64,000 nt of DNA from Mercurialis annua (taxonomy: Eukaryota > Streptophyta > Magnoliopsida > Malpighiales > Euphorbiaceae). The stretch is from the NCBI RefSeq assembly GCF_937616625.2, contig NC_065577.1, forward strand, positions 22,023,501-22,087,500, read 5' to 3'. The position numbers were made by a program, and so were the translations under genes. Below, piece after piece: positions 34,801-47,744 of the stretch; the first letter of the stretch is position 1, and every line of letters begins with the position of its first letter. Below the pieces are notes generated by a model that was not told the DNA's origin, did no database searches, and was given only the letters and a program-made list of their open reading frames with translations.

Positions 34801-37420
34801 AAACAACTTTGGCATTTATAATTAGGACATATTGCAAAAGATAGACATAACAAGATAAATAGGATGGGAATCTTGAGCAATCAAGATTTTTCATCTCTTC
34901 CGATTTGTGAGTCGTATCTTAAAGGCAACACGGCCTGATTATTCTTTGTGGGACAAAGAGGTAGAGCTAAAGCCGTTTAAGAGATCATACATAGTGATGT
35001 ATATGGTACGTTTAAAAAAAACGGACCAAGGTAGATACTTATACTTCATTTTCTACATCGATGATTTATCACGATATAGTTAAGTTTGTCTTATGAAGAA
35101 CAAACATGAAGATTTTGAAATGTTCAAATGACTTCAAGAATGAAGTAGAAAACCAAATTGGAAAAGGTATTAATACTTTACGATGTGATCGAAAAGGGAA
35201 GAATACTTGAGTACAGAATTTGGTATGTTCCTAAAAGGAATGTGGTATTATTTTTCAACTTACTCCTTGAGAACACCATGGCTGAATGGTGCGTCTGTCA
35301 AGAAGGACGTATCGTACATTGTGGGAAATGATACAATCAAGAATGAGCTATATACTGACTTATCCATCTCGTTATAGGGTCAAGCACTTCTTACCGCAAA
35401 TAAAATTCTAAATTAAATTCCAACTAAATCCGCTCCATACATACCTTATGAGATATGGTATGGAATAAAGTCTTAAGGGTGTTAAGATTTGAGGGTGTTC
35501 GGAACATATCATGTAACTGATATCCGATAAATTTGGAATCAAAATCAATCATGGAAAGGTTATGTTGGATATCCTAAAGACAGTTTAGGATATTGTTTCT
35601 ATATTCGAACCGAACAAACAATCGTTGTTTATCGGTGGTAGTCTTTCTTAATAAAGCGTTTATTCAAGAGGGACACTAAGAAAGAAATATAGAATTAGAT
35701 GAGGAGTCATCTAGTTACCAACAAAATAATGAATCAATGAAGATTGATCAAACCCACTAAAAGCTGGAGTTAGTAAAAGATGTATCTACATTAAGAACTC
35801 GAAGATTAAGTAGAGTATCTCGTCCACTGGAGAGATATGGTTTTCCCACATGATAAACAAGAGTTGTTTAGTCATGGAGTAAAAGATCAAATGTTGATCC
35901 CTCTACTTATGAGGAAACTATATGTGATATAGATTCTTCAAAATTGGTTTGAAGGAATAAAATCTGAAATGGATTCCATATAAAGAAACCAAATTTTAGG
36001 AGCTAGTCGATCCATCCAAAGGTATTATACTAATAAGGTTTAAATGGATCTTCAAGTGTAAAATTGGTACTAATGGAAAGGTGGAGACCTTTAAAGCTAA
36101 GCTTGTTGCAAAAGAGTTTTGCTAGAGGCGAGAAGTAGTATTGTGAATACACTTTATTGCGGGTAGCCATGCTTAAATTCATCAAGATTTTTCTTACCAA
36201 GGCTACACATTTAGATTTTGTGGTTAGACATATGAATGTAAGAACCACATTCCTTAATGGTTAAATTAAGGAGTATATCTATATGGAACAAGGCGAGGAT
36301 TTTGAATCCGAAGAAGGTTCCAAGACGTGTAAGCTAAAATGATCCCTAGTGGATGAAAAGAAAGCTTCGAGTTTCATCGTCTTGATAAATCCGTAAGAAG
36401 TTACGAATTTATTAAAAACGATGATAAACCCAATGTTTACAAGAAGGTTAGTGGGAGAAGACTCACTTTCATGATCTTTCATGTAGATAACTTATTACTA
36501 CTAAATAATAATATCGGAATGATTACTTTTGTAAAACTTTGGTTTATCTAATACGTACTCCATCAAAGACCTTGGAGAGGTAGCCTAAATTCTCAGTATT
36601 AGACTCTATAGAGATAGATCTAAGAGAATAAATGGTTTCTCCAAAAGGCTCTTCTTAGAAAAGATATTGAAGTAGTTCAATATGGAAGTTCTAAGAGAGG
36701 ATTGATACTCGTTAGACATAAAATTCTTCTTTCAAAGGGAGTGTCTTCCGAAACTTCTGAAGAAAGAAAGAATCTAGCAAAGATACCATAAGCTTTGGCA
36801 ATTGGTAGTCTGAGGTATGTGTTGCCACATACAAAGCTAGAAATTGTCTATGCGGTTAGTGGGACTAATCGGTTTTAATCCAATCTATGTTGAGAACATT
36901 GGATGGCTGTTAAAGGTATCTTTAAGTACTTTTATTGAACTAAAGATATGGTATTAACAAATGGAGAACGAGATTTTTAAGTAGACCGTTTTACAGATTC
37001 TGATTAATAATCAGATATGGATAATAGAGAGTCTATCTCCAGATTCATATTTATCTATAATGAAGGAGTAGTGAGCTAGCAGTGTTCTAAGCAAGAATCA
37101 ACTCCATACTCCATTATAAAAGCCGAGTATATTATGACATGAGATGTCGTAATAGAAGGTGTTTGGATAAATTAGTTTATAACTGAACTAAGTACGGTTT
37201 TCTTCCATTAAGTCGAAAGTTCCTCTTTTCTGCGACCACAATGGTGCTACTGCCCTAGCAAAAGAAACCGGGTCTCACAATTTATCCGAACATAAGGAAA
37301 GGCATTATCATATTATCTAAAGAAATTGTTGGAAAGAGAAAATTGTTTCTCTAAAAGATAGCATTAGCCAATAACACGGCTAACCCACTAACAAAGCCCA
37401 TGACTTGGAGTCAGTAAGGT
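34801..37420 (+). pseudogene. Decayed copia pol: integrase, reverse transcriptase, RNase H
   Basis: Frame-broken but ordered traces are visible. The GAG-pre-integrase HHCC region (34801-34935) reads LGHIAKDRHNKINRMG, then LPICESYLKGN with a C changed to Y. The integrase core (about 34985-35340) has HSDVYGTF with its catalytic D, then LRCDRKGR with the second D; the third catalytic residue, E, is not recognisable. The reverse transcriptase (about 35990-36720) has GTNGKVETFKAKLVAKEF and later HVDN (36480-36491) where YVDD is expected. The RNase H (about 36960-37320) has FTDSD, KAEYI, then CDHNGATALAKETGS and EHKERHYHI. Stops and frameshifts are frequent in every domain, so no active enzyme can be made. 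Confidence 0.9.
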
Positions 37421-37473
37421 TTACATGACTTAGAGTCATTAAGGTTTACATGACTTAGAGTCATTAATATTTA
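37399..37473 (+). repeat. Three 25-bp tandem units near the end of pol
   Basis: catgacttRgagtcaKtaag occurs three times at 25-bp spacing; each unit holds the small palindrome tgactYRgagtca. The units follow the last RNase H traces and precede the polypurine tract. Confidence 0.88.
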
Positions 37474-37520
37474 CATCTTGTGAAGATGGGGCTTAGATAT
37501 AGTTGTCAATGGCACTAGTG

Positions 37521-37532
37521 CAAGTGGGAGAT
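37521..37532 (+). other. Polypurine tract
   Basis: caagtgggagat sits immediately before the 3' LTR. This is the typical plus-strand primer of plant copia elements. Confidence 0.9.
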
Positions 37533-39509
37533 TGTTAGTAGTATATGCACTAGGGCCATTTGATCGTGTATATTTGTAGAATTAATCCCAATGGCAAAGA
37601 TATATATGTTCTATTTGAACTAAGTGTCTCATCAACTAAGTGTTCATTTATTACGTATTGTCCTTATCACATTGTGATAGAATCTATTCTTAAGGTGTTA
37701 AGAATATGAGTGACAGATTCTATTATACAAGTGATCTAAATAACCGTTCACGATCGATGGGGTCCTACGAATAAGGGCATCGCATTATCCCGGAAAGATC
37801 GTCACCTCTTTTTATTCTCCTGATTAGTAAATAGTTACTAATTATAGGAAGTAGTGAGTCTCATACTACTTGATGGGGATCAGAATAAACATGTGGACAC
37901 TCAAGGTGTTGAGTGAGTCGAACAAGTGACGCTAGATGACTTATACATGGTAATTCATTAAAGTCAATTTAATGTCATCTAGTTCATAATTGTACATATG
38001 TCCTTTGACTTGCGGTGACACTATCTTGTATATAGGTGATTAGAGTTTGATACTCCTTAACTCTAGATCTTTCATGAGCTAGAGCCGCGGGATGTGTTGG
38101 CTCTAGTTAGTTGTATATGGAGATAGGGGTTTAACCTAGAAAGGATTCATCACTCTGGATGAACGGAGACAAGATTCTATGCTATCTCAAATTGTTCTTG
38201 ATGGATGATAAAACCTGCGCAGGTGTATATGACTTACATAGAAAGTTGTTTCTAGTGGAAGTCATATTTATCAAGAATTAGAACTGAGAGATGAGGTCAT
38301 ATGATCAAGACAAACAATGTTTGACTTAACCGTGACACTAGTCGAGATTGGAATCTTAGATGAAGGGAATTTTGAGTGTACGGTATTATGAACAATGGTT
38401 CATAAAGAATGCATCGAAACATTCATCTCTATTTGGGGGTCGTGATATGTTGCTAGACGTCACTCTCGATCTACGAGAATTAATAATTAAATGGGGTTTA
38501 ATTATTTAATATAAGAATGGCGTTTCTTATGTCTCTCGTTGCCATATAGATGTGAACCTAGTTAGTCACACACAATAGAGTGTGCAACCGATTGAGTTTA
38601 CGAAAGATCGATTTCATATAGATACTAGCATATCTCGGAAATTAATCTAAGATGAAAAACAAGTACAAATTAGGGACTAATTTGTAAGAGTTATAAATTA
38701 GTAGGAACCTAATTGTATTATGTCCATATTAATTAGGGACTAATTTATAAGAGTTATAAATTAGTAGGAACCTAATTATATTTTAACCAAGTTTTATGAT
38801 TAAAAGGTTTAAGTAATTAATTAGTGTAATTAATGATACTTAAATGACTAATCATTAGCTAATGGAATGATGATGTCATGGTGATGATGTAATGAGATAA
38901 GCCTATGTCATATATGTGATGTCATCATATGACATCACCTATATGATGTCACCACATGAAAGGTGTCATGTGGTGGCAACACCTTTGCTTGGTGTGTGAC
39001 ACCTAGCATGCAAGGTGTTGCATTCTTAAGGCATGCTCTAGCCTATAAATAGAGCATGTCCTTGCTCATTTCATAATAACACACAACACACATCTCACTA
39101 CAAAATTGTAGAGAGAGAAAGCACTTGAAGGAGTTCAAGTTGTCATCAATCACGGGAAAAACTTGGCGACGTTTTTCATACATCCGAGCAAGGTAGTGAT
39201 CGCGGCGAGAGTTTGAGCTTAGGGCTGCTCGGCAAGAGGAACTCTTGCAGGATTACTTCAAGGCGAGGATTCAATCGGACGCATACTCGTGTGGACGAGC
39301 TTGAGGTCGCCGTACTTTCGGGACTACAAGAATCGTTGGAGAATCGACATAGGTATTCTTCTTACGATTCCTAGATGCGTGCTTTAATTACTAAATGATA
39401 CGACGATCCATTTGTTGTTCATATGATCAACTTTAGGATCCGGATTGTTAGAATTTCAATTTTGAATTGAAATATACGATCTGGACCCGCGCCTCCCGCT
39501 GCGCCAACA
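37533..39509 (+). repeat. 3' LTR (1977 bp)
   Basis: Starts tgttagtag and ends gcgccaaca, followed at once by the target duplication aagtg. It matches the 5' LTR over its full length. The TATA box is at 39044-39051. Confidence 0.97.
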
Positions 39510-42500
39510 AAGTGTGCGTAAAAAGTGACGTTAAATGAGTATGACTCTTTAACGTGTCGTACTGATTACTTAAGTGTGGTTAGAATATATTATGCAAAGA
39601 GTGCGTGATTAGTGACGTTAGATTAGTATGTCACATCTCAAGTCTCTTTAACGCGTCGTTCCGATTATCTAACAATGGTTAGGGTATTTTACGCAAACTG
39701 TGCGTGAAAAGTGATGCTAGATTAGTATGTCTCCTCTTAACTCTCTTTAATGCGTCGTTCCGATTACCTAAGCATGGTTAGGTTATATTACGCAAAGTGT
39801 GCGTGAAAAGTGAAAATAGATTAGTATGTCGCATCTCAAGTCTCTTAGCGTGTCGTTCCGATTACCTAAGCATGGTTAGGTTAAATTACACAAAGAGTGC
39901 GTGAATAGTGACACTAGATTTTTGTATGTCGCGTCTCAAGTCTCTGCAACGCGTCGTTCCTATTCCATAAAGTTAGTTAGGTTATATTATGCAAAGTGTG
40001 CGTAAAGAGTGATGCTAAATTAGTACGGCGCGTCTCAAATCAATTTAACGCGTCGTTCTGATTACCTAAGCATGGTTAGGTTATACTACGCATAGTGTGC
40101 ATAAAAAGTGACGGTAGATAAGTATGGCGTGCTTCAAGTCTCTTTAACTCGTCGTCTTGATTACCATGCTTATGTCGCGTAACAAGCGTCTCTAACACCT
40201 CGTTCTGATTACACAAGCATGGTTAGGTTATATTACGCAAAGTGTGCGTGAAAAGTCACAATAAATTAGTTTGTTGCATCTCACGTCTCTTTAACGCGTC
40301 GTTCTGATTATCTAAGCATGGTTAGGGTATTTTACGCAAAGTGTGAGTGAAAAGTGACGCTAAATTAGTATGTCACGTATGAAGTCTTTTTAACGCGTGT
40401 TCTGATTACCAAAGCATAGTTAGGTTATATTACGCAAAGTGTGCGTGAAAAGTGACGCTAGATTATGTTACGTCTAAAGGCTCTTTAACGCGTCGCCTCG
40501 ATTACAAAAGCATGGTTAGATTAAATTTTGCAAAGTTTGCGTGAAATGTGACGCTAGATTAGTATGTCGCATCTAAAGTCCCTTAAACGCGTCGTTTCGA
40601 TTACCATGTTTAGGTCCCGTCACAAGTGTTTCTAACGCGTCATTCTGATTACCTAAGCATGGTTGGGTTATATTACATAAATTGTGCGTGAAAAATCTCA
40701 ATTGATTAGTATGTTGCGCCTCAATTCTCTTTAACACGTTGTTCCGATTACCTAAGAATGGGTAGGTTATTTTACACAATGTGTGCGTGAAAACTGACGC
40801 TGGATTAGTATGTCGCGTCTCAAGTCTCTTCAACGCGTGTTCTGATTACCTAATCATGGTTTGGTAATTTTACGCAAAGTATGCATGAAAACTGACACTA
40901 GTAATGTATGTCGCGTCTCAAGTCTCTTTAATGCATCACTCCAATTATCTAAGCATGGTTAGGTTATATTACGCAAAGTGTGCGTGAAAAGTGCCGCTAG
41001 ATTAGTATGTCCCATCTCAAGTCTCTTTAACGCGACGTTCCGATTAGCTAAGCATGGTTAAATTATATTACGCTAAGTGTGCTTGAAAAGTGAGGCTAGA
41101 TTAGTATGTCGCATCTCAAGTCTCTTTAACACGTCGTTCCGCGTACCTTGGCATGGTTGGGTTATATTACGCGAAGTGTGCGTAAAAAGTGACGCTAAAT
41201 TAGTATGGCGCATCTCAAGTCACTTTAACGCGTCGTTCCGATTACCTAAGTATTGTTAGGTTATATTACCCAAAGTGTGTATAAAAAGTGATGCTAGATA
41301 AATATGGCCCGTTTCAAGTCTCTTTAGCGCGTCGTTTCGATTACCATGATTATGTTGGGTAACAAGCGTCTCTAACGCGTCGTTCTGATTATCTAAGCAT
41401 GGTTTGGTTATATTACGCAAAGTGTGCGTGAAAAGTCACAATAGATTATTATGTCGCGTCTCAAGTCTCTTTAACGCGTCGTTCCGATTTCCAAAGCATG
41501 GTTAGGGTATTTTAAGCAAAGTATGCGTGAAAAGTAACGCTAAATTAGTATGTCACGTCTCAAGTCTTTTTAACGCGTGTTCCGATTACCTGAGCATAGT
41601 TAGGTTATGTCACGCAAAGTGTGCGTGAAATGTGACGCTAGATTAGTTTGTCGTGTCTCAAGTCTCTTTAACGAGTCGTTCCTATTACCTAAGCATGGTT
41701 AGGTTATATTACGCAAAGTGTGCGTGAAAAGTAACGCTAAATTAATATTGCGCGTCTCAAGTCTCATTCATGCGTCGTTTCAGTTACCATGCTTATGTGA
41801 CATTACAAGTCGCTCAATCGCGTCGTTCCGATTACCTAAGAATGGTTAGGATATATTTCGCAAAGTGCGCATGAAAAGTGGCAATAGATTAGTATATCGC
41901 GTCTCAAGTCTATTTAACGCGTCGTTCCGATTACTTAAGCATGGGTAGTTAATTTCACGCAAAGTGTTCGTGAAAAGTGACGCTAGATTAATATGTCGTG
42001 TCTCAAGTCTCTTTAACGCGTATTTCCGATTAGCTATGCATGGTAAGGTTATATTATGCAAAGCCTGCGTGAAAAGTGTCGCAAGATTAGCATGTCGCGT
42101 ATCTTGTTCTTTGACGCATCGTTCCGATTACCTAAGAATGGTTAGGTTACATTACGCAAAGTGTGTGTGAAGAGTGATGCTAGATTAGTATGTCGCGTCA
42201 TCAATCTCTTTAACGCGTCGTTTTGATTATCTAAGCATGATTAGGACGCTAGGTTAGTATTGCGCGTTTCAAGTCCCTTTGGCGTCTTTTAAATTACCAT
42301 ATTTAGGTTGCGTCACAAGTGTCTCTGACGCGTCATTCTGATTACGTAAGCATCGTTTGATATATTACGCAAAGTGTGCATAAAAAGTTTCAATAGACTA
42401 GTATGTCGCGTCTAAAGTGTCTTTAACGCGTCGTTCCGATTACCTAAGTATGGTTAGGTCGTTTTATGCAAAGTGTCCGTGAAAAATGACGCTGGATTAG

Positions 42501-44239
42501 TATGTCGCGTTCAAGTCTCTTTAACGGGTGTTTCCGATTACCTAAGCATGGTTAGGCTATATTACACAAAGTGTGCGTGAAAAGTCAAGCTAGAATAGTA
42601 TGTCGCGTCTCAAGTCTCTTTAATGCGTCGTTCCAATTACCTCAGCATGGTTAGGTTATATTATGCAAAATGTGCGTGAAAAGTGACACTAGATTAGTAT
42701 GTCGCTTCTCAAGTCTCTTTAGCGCGTGTTCCGATTACCTAAATATGGTTAGGTTATATTATGCAAAGTGTGCATGAATAGTGACGCTTGAGTAGTATGT
42801 CGCGTCTCAAGCCTCTTATTTATTCCGATTAACTAAGCATTGTTAAGTTATATTACGCAAAGTGTGCGTGAAATGTGACGCAAGATTTGTATGTCGTGTC
42901 TCAAGTCACTTTAATGCGTCGTTCCGATAACTTAAGCATGGTTAGGTTATATTATGTAAAGTGTGCTTAAATAGTGATGCTAGATTAGTATGGCGCTTCT
43001 CAATTCTCTTTAATGCGTCGTTTCGATTAGCATACTTATGTCGCGTCACAAGTCTCTCTAACTCGTCGTTCCGATTACCTAATCATGGTTAGGTTATATT
43101 ACGCAAAGTATGCGTGAAAAGTGATGCTGGATTTTTATATCGAGTCACATATCTCTTTAACGCGCCGTTCCGACTACCTATGCATGGTTAGGTTATATTA
43201 CACAAAGTGTAAGTGAAAAGTGACGTTAGATTAGAATATCGCGTCACAAGTCTCTCTAACACGTCGTTCCGATTACCTAAGCATGGTTAGGTTATATTAC
43301 GCAAAGTGTGTTATAAAAGTGACGCTAGATTAGCATGTCGCGTCACAAGTCTCTCTAACGCGTCGTTTAAATTACCTAATCATGGTTAGGTTATATTACG
43401 CGAAGTGTGCGTGAAAAGTGCCGCTAGATTAGTTGTCGTGTCTCAAGTCTCTTTAACGCGTCGTTCAGATTACCAAAGCATGGTTAGGTTATCTTACGCA
43501 AAGTGTGCATGAAAATTGACAATAGAGTAGTATGTCGTGTCTCAAGTCTCTTTAACGCGTCGTTTCGATTACCATGCTTATGTCGAATCACATGCCTCTC
43601 TAACGCGTCATTCCAATTACCTAAGAATGGTTAGGTTATTTACCAAAGCGTGCGTGAAAAGTTGGAATAAATTAGTATGTTGCGTCTCAAGTCTCTTTAA
43701 CGCGTCGTTTCAATTGCCATGCTTATGTAGCGTCACAAGTCTCTCTAACTCATCGATCTGATTACCTAAGCATTATTTGGTTTATATTACGCAAAGTGTG
43801 CGTGAAAAGTGATGCTAGATTTGTATGTCGAGTCACAAGTCTCTTTAACCCGTCGTTCCGATTACCTAAGCATGGATAGGTTATATTACGCAAAGTTTGT
43901 GTGAAAAGAGACGGTAGATTAATATGTCGCGTCACAAGTCTCTCTAACGCGTCGTTCCGATCACCTAAGCATGGTTACGTTATATTACGTAAAGTGTGTG
44001 TGAAAAGCGACGCTAGATTAGTATGTCGCGTTAAAAGTCTCTCTAACGCGTCGTTCAAATTACCTAACATGTTAGGTTATATTACGCAAAGTGTTTATGA
44101 AAACTGACGCTAGATTAATATGTCGCGTCTCAAGTCTCTTTAATGCGTCGTTCCGCTTACCAAAGCATGTTTAGGTTATATTATGCAAAGTGTGCGTGAA
44201 AAGTGATAATATATTAGTATGTCGTGTCTCACGTCTCTT
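39510..44239 (+). repeat. 99/147-bp satellite right of the retrotransposon
   Basis: Forward satellite. 39510-40250 continues the block interrupted by the element and matches 17281-18010 (marker: tatgactctttaacgtgtcg). The rest, up to about 44239, is ordinary satellite with no long-range partner that I could fix, except some similarity of 42900-43900 to 54400-55630. No gene is present. Confidence 0.93.
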
Positions 44240-47200
44240 TGACGCGTCATTTCAATTACCATGCTTATGTCGCGTTACAAGCGTCTCTAACGCGTCGTTC
44301 TGATTACCTAAGCATGTTTAGGTTATATCATACGAAGTTTGCGTGAAAAGTGACAATTGATTATTGTGTCGCCTCTCAAGTCTCTTTAATGCGTCGTTTC
44401 AATTTCTATGCATATGTTGCGTCACAAATCTCTCTAACTCGTCATTCCGATTACCTAAGCATGGTTTGGTTATATTACGCAAAGTGTTTGTGAAATGTGA
44501 TGCTAGATTTGTATGTCGAGTTACAAGTCTCTTTAACGCGTCGTTCTAGTTACCTAAGCATGGTTAGGTTATATTACGCAAAGTGTGGGTGAAAAGTGAC
44601 GCTAGATTAGTATGTCGCATCACAAGTCTCTCTAATGCGTCGTCTCGACTACCTAAGCATGGTTAGGTTATATTACGCAAAGTGTGCGTGATAAGTGACA
44701 CTAGATTAGCATGTCGCGTCTCAATTCTCTTTAATGTGTCGTTCCTATTATCAAAGCATGGTTAGGGTATATTACGCAAAGTGTGAAAAGCGACAATTGA
44801 TTATTATGTCGCGTTTCAAGTCTATTTAACGCGTCGTTACGATTACCATGCTTATGTCGCGTCACAAGTCTCTCTAACGTGTCGTTCCGATTACCTAAAT
44901 ATGGTTTGCTTATATAAATGCAAAGTGGGCGTGAAAAGTGACAATAGATGTATGTCGCGTCTCAAGTCTCTATTACGCGTCGTTTCGATTACCTAAGCAT
45001 GGTTAGGGTATTTTACGCAAAGTGTACGTGAAAAGTGACGCAAAATTAGTATGTCGTATCGCAAGTCTCTTTAACGCGTGTTCCGATTACCTCAACATAG
45101 TTATGTTATATTACGCAAAGTGAGCGTGAAAAGTGACGCTAGAATAGTATGTCGCGTCCCAAGTCTTTTTAATGCCTCGTTCCGATTACCTAAGCATGGT
45201 TAGGTTATATACGCAAAGTGTGTGTAAAAAGTGACGCTAGATTAGTATGTCGCATCTTAAGTCTGTTTACGCGTCGTTCCTATTACCTAAGCATGGTTAG
45301 GTTATATTACGCAAAGTCTGCGTGAAAAGTGACGGTAGATTAGTATAACTCGTCTCAACTCTCTTGAACGCATCGTTCCGATTACATAAGCATGGTTAGA
45401 TTATATTACGCAAAGTGTGCGAGAAAACTCACAATTGATTAGTATGTCACATCTGAAGTCTCTTTAACGCGTTGTCCCGATTACCTAAGCATGATTAAGG
45501 TATTTTACGCAAAGTGTGCGTGAAAAGTAACGCTAAATTAGTATGTCACATATCAAGTCTCTTTTACGCGTGTTCGGATTACCTAAGCATAGTTAGGTTA
45601 CATTACACAAAGTGTGCGTGAAAAGTGACGCTAGATTAGTATGTCGCCTCTCAAGTCTCTATAACGCGTCGTTCCGATTACCAAGCATGGTTAGGTTATA
45701 TTATGCAATGTGTGCGTGAAAAGTGATGCTAGATTAGTATGTCGCGTTTGAAGTCTTTAACGCGTCGTTCCAATTACCTAAGCATGGTTAGGTTATATTA
45801 TGAAAAGTTTGCGTGAAAAGTGACGCTAGATTAGTATGTCGTGTCTCAAGTCTCTTCAACGCGTGTTCTGATTACCTAAGCATGGTTAGGTTATATTACA
45901 CAAAGTGTGCGTGAAAAGTGATGCTAGATTACTATGTTGCGTCTCAAGCCTCTTTAACGCGTAGTTCCGATTACCTAAGCATGGCTAGGTTATAATACAC
46001 AAAGTGGGCGTGAAAAGTGATGCTAGATTAGTATGTAGTGTCTCAAGTCTCTTTAATGTGTCGTTCCGATTATCTAAGCATGGTTAGGTTATATTATGCT
46101 TACTGTGCGTGAAAAGTGATGCTACATTAGTATGTAGTGTCTCAAGTCTCTTTAACGCGTCGTTCCGATTACCTAAGCATGGTTAGCTTATAATACGCTA
46201 AGTGTGCGTGAAAAGCGACAATCCTAGGTTAGTATGCCGTGTCTCAAGTCTCTTTAACTTGTCGTTCCGATTACCTAAGCATGGTTAGGTTATTTTACGC
46301 AATGCGTGCGTGAAAAGAGACGCTAGATTAGTATGTCGTGTCTCAAGTCTCTTTAATGCGTCGTTCCAATGACCTAAGCATGGTTAAGTTATATTATAGA
46401 AAGTGTGCGTGATAAGTAATGCTAGATTAGTATGTCGCGTCTCAAGTCTACCTAAGCATGCTTAGGTTATATTACGCAGTGTTCGCAAAAAGTGACAATA
46501 GATTAGTATGTCGCATCTCAAGTCTCTTTAACGCGTCGTTCTGATTACCTATTGTTAGGTTATTTTACGTAAAGTGTGCGTGAAAAGTGACGCTAGATTA
46601 TTATGTCGTGTCTCAAGTCTCTTTAACGCGTCGTTTTGATTACCTATAGTTAGGTCATTTTACGCAAAGTGTGCGTGAAAAGTAAAGATGGATTTGTATG
46701 TCGCGTCTCAAGTCTCTTTGACGTGTGTTCCGATTACCTAAGCATGGTTAGGTTATTTTACGCTAGATGTGCGTGAAAAGTGACCCTAGATTAGTATGTC
46801 GCATCGTTCCGATTGCCTAAGCATGGTTAGGTTATATTATGCAATGTGTGTGTGAAAAGTGATGCTAGATTAGTCTCAAGTATCTTTAACGCATCGTTCC
46901 GATTACCTATGCATGGTTAGATTATATTGCGATAACTGTGCGTGAAAAGTGACGCTAGATTTGTATGTCGTGTCACAAGTCTGACTAGCTCGCCGTTCCG
47001 ATTACCTAAGCATGGTTAGGTTATATTACGCAAAGTGTGTGTGAAAAGTGACACTAGATTAGTATGTCTCACAAGTCTGTCTAACGCGTCGTTCCGACTA
47101 CCTAAGCATGGTTAGGTCATATTGCGCAAAGTGTGCATGAAAAGTTACGCTAGATTAGTATGTCGCGTCACAGGTCTCTCTAACGCGTCGTTCCGATTAC

Positions 47201-47744
47201 CTAAGCATGGTTAGGTTATATTTTGCGTGCGTGAAAAGTGACGCTACTTTAGTATGTCGCGTCTCAAGTTTCTTTAACGCGTAGTTCCGATTACCAAAGT
47301 GTGGTTAGCTTATATTACGCTAAGTCTGCATGAAAAGTGACGCTATATTAGTGTGTCGTGTCTCAAGTTTCTTTAACTTGTCGTGCCGATTACCTAAGCA
47401 TGGTTAGGTTATGTTACGCAAAGTGTGTTTTAAAAGTGACGCTAGATTAGCATATCGCGTCACAAGTCTCTCTAACGCGTCGCTTAAATTACCTAATCAT
47501 GGTTAGGTTATATTATGCAAAGTGCGCGTGAAAAGTGACGATAGATAAGTATGTCGCGTCTCAAGTCACTTTAAAGCGTCGTTCCAATTACCTAAGCATG
47601 GTTAGGTTTTATTACGCAAAGTGTGCGTGAAAAGGGATGCTAGATTTGTATGTCGAATCACAAGTCGCTTTTATGGTCGTTCTGATTATCTAAGCATGGT
47701 TAGGTTATATTACGCAAAGTCTGTGTAAAAAGTGAAGCTAGATT
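44240..47744 (+). repeat. Satellite block D1
   Basis: Matches 53199-57985 monomer by monomer. Shared marks include ttatatcatacgaagtttgc, cgacaattgatta, a unit shortened to tacgcagtgttcgc (about 46475 and 56735), and tattttgcgtgcgtg (about 47220 and 57475). Relative to D2 it lacks about 1.25 kb at 45430. Confidence 0.93.

Larger units (their letters stand above)
29964..39509 (+). mobile_element. Ty1/copia-type LTR retrotransposon, full length, pol decayed
   Basis: 9546 bp, bounded by two 1977-bp LTRs that start tgttagtag and end gcgccaaca. It is flanked by a perfect 5-bp target duplication aagtg (29959-29963 and 39510-39514). Right after the 5' LTR lies the primer-binding site tggtatcagagcc for initiator Met-tRNA. 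A purine-rich tract gtgggagat precedes the 3' LTR. The order integrase, reverse transcriptase, RNase H places it in copia. The LTRs differ at only three positions that I could find (30748, 31536, 31889; G in the 5' LTR, A in the 3' LTR). Even so, the internal frames have many stops and shifts, so this copy cannot encode its own proteins and was probably mobilised in trans. Confidence 0.96.

Noticed and set aside
34013..36482. Antisense frames (34013-34207, 36030-36248, 36279-36482) in the retrotransposon
   Set aside because: They are opposite to recognisable pol traces and match no family.
29964..39509. Two separate solo LTRs rather than one element
   Set aside because: The PBS, pol traces in order, PPT, and the same 5-bp duplication on the outer sides show a single element.
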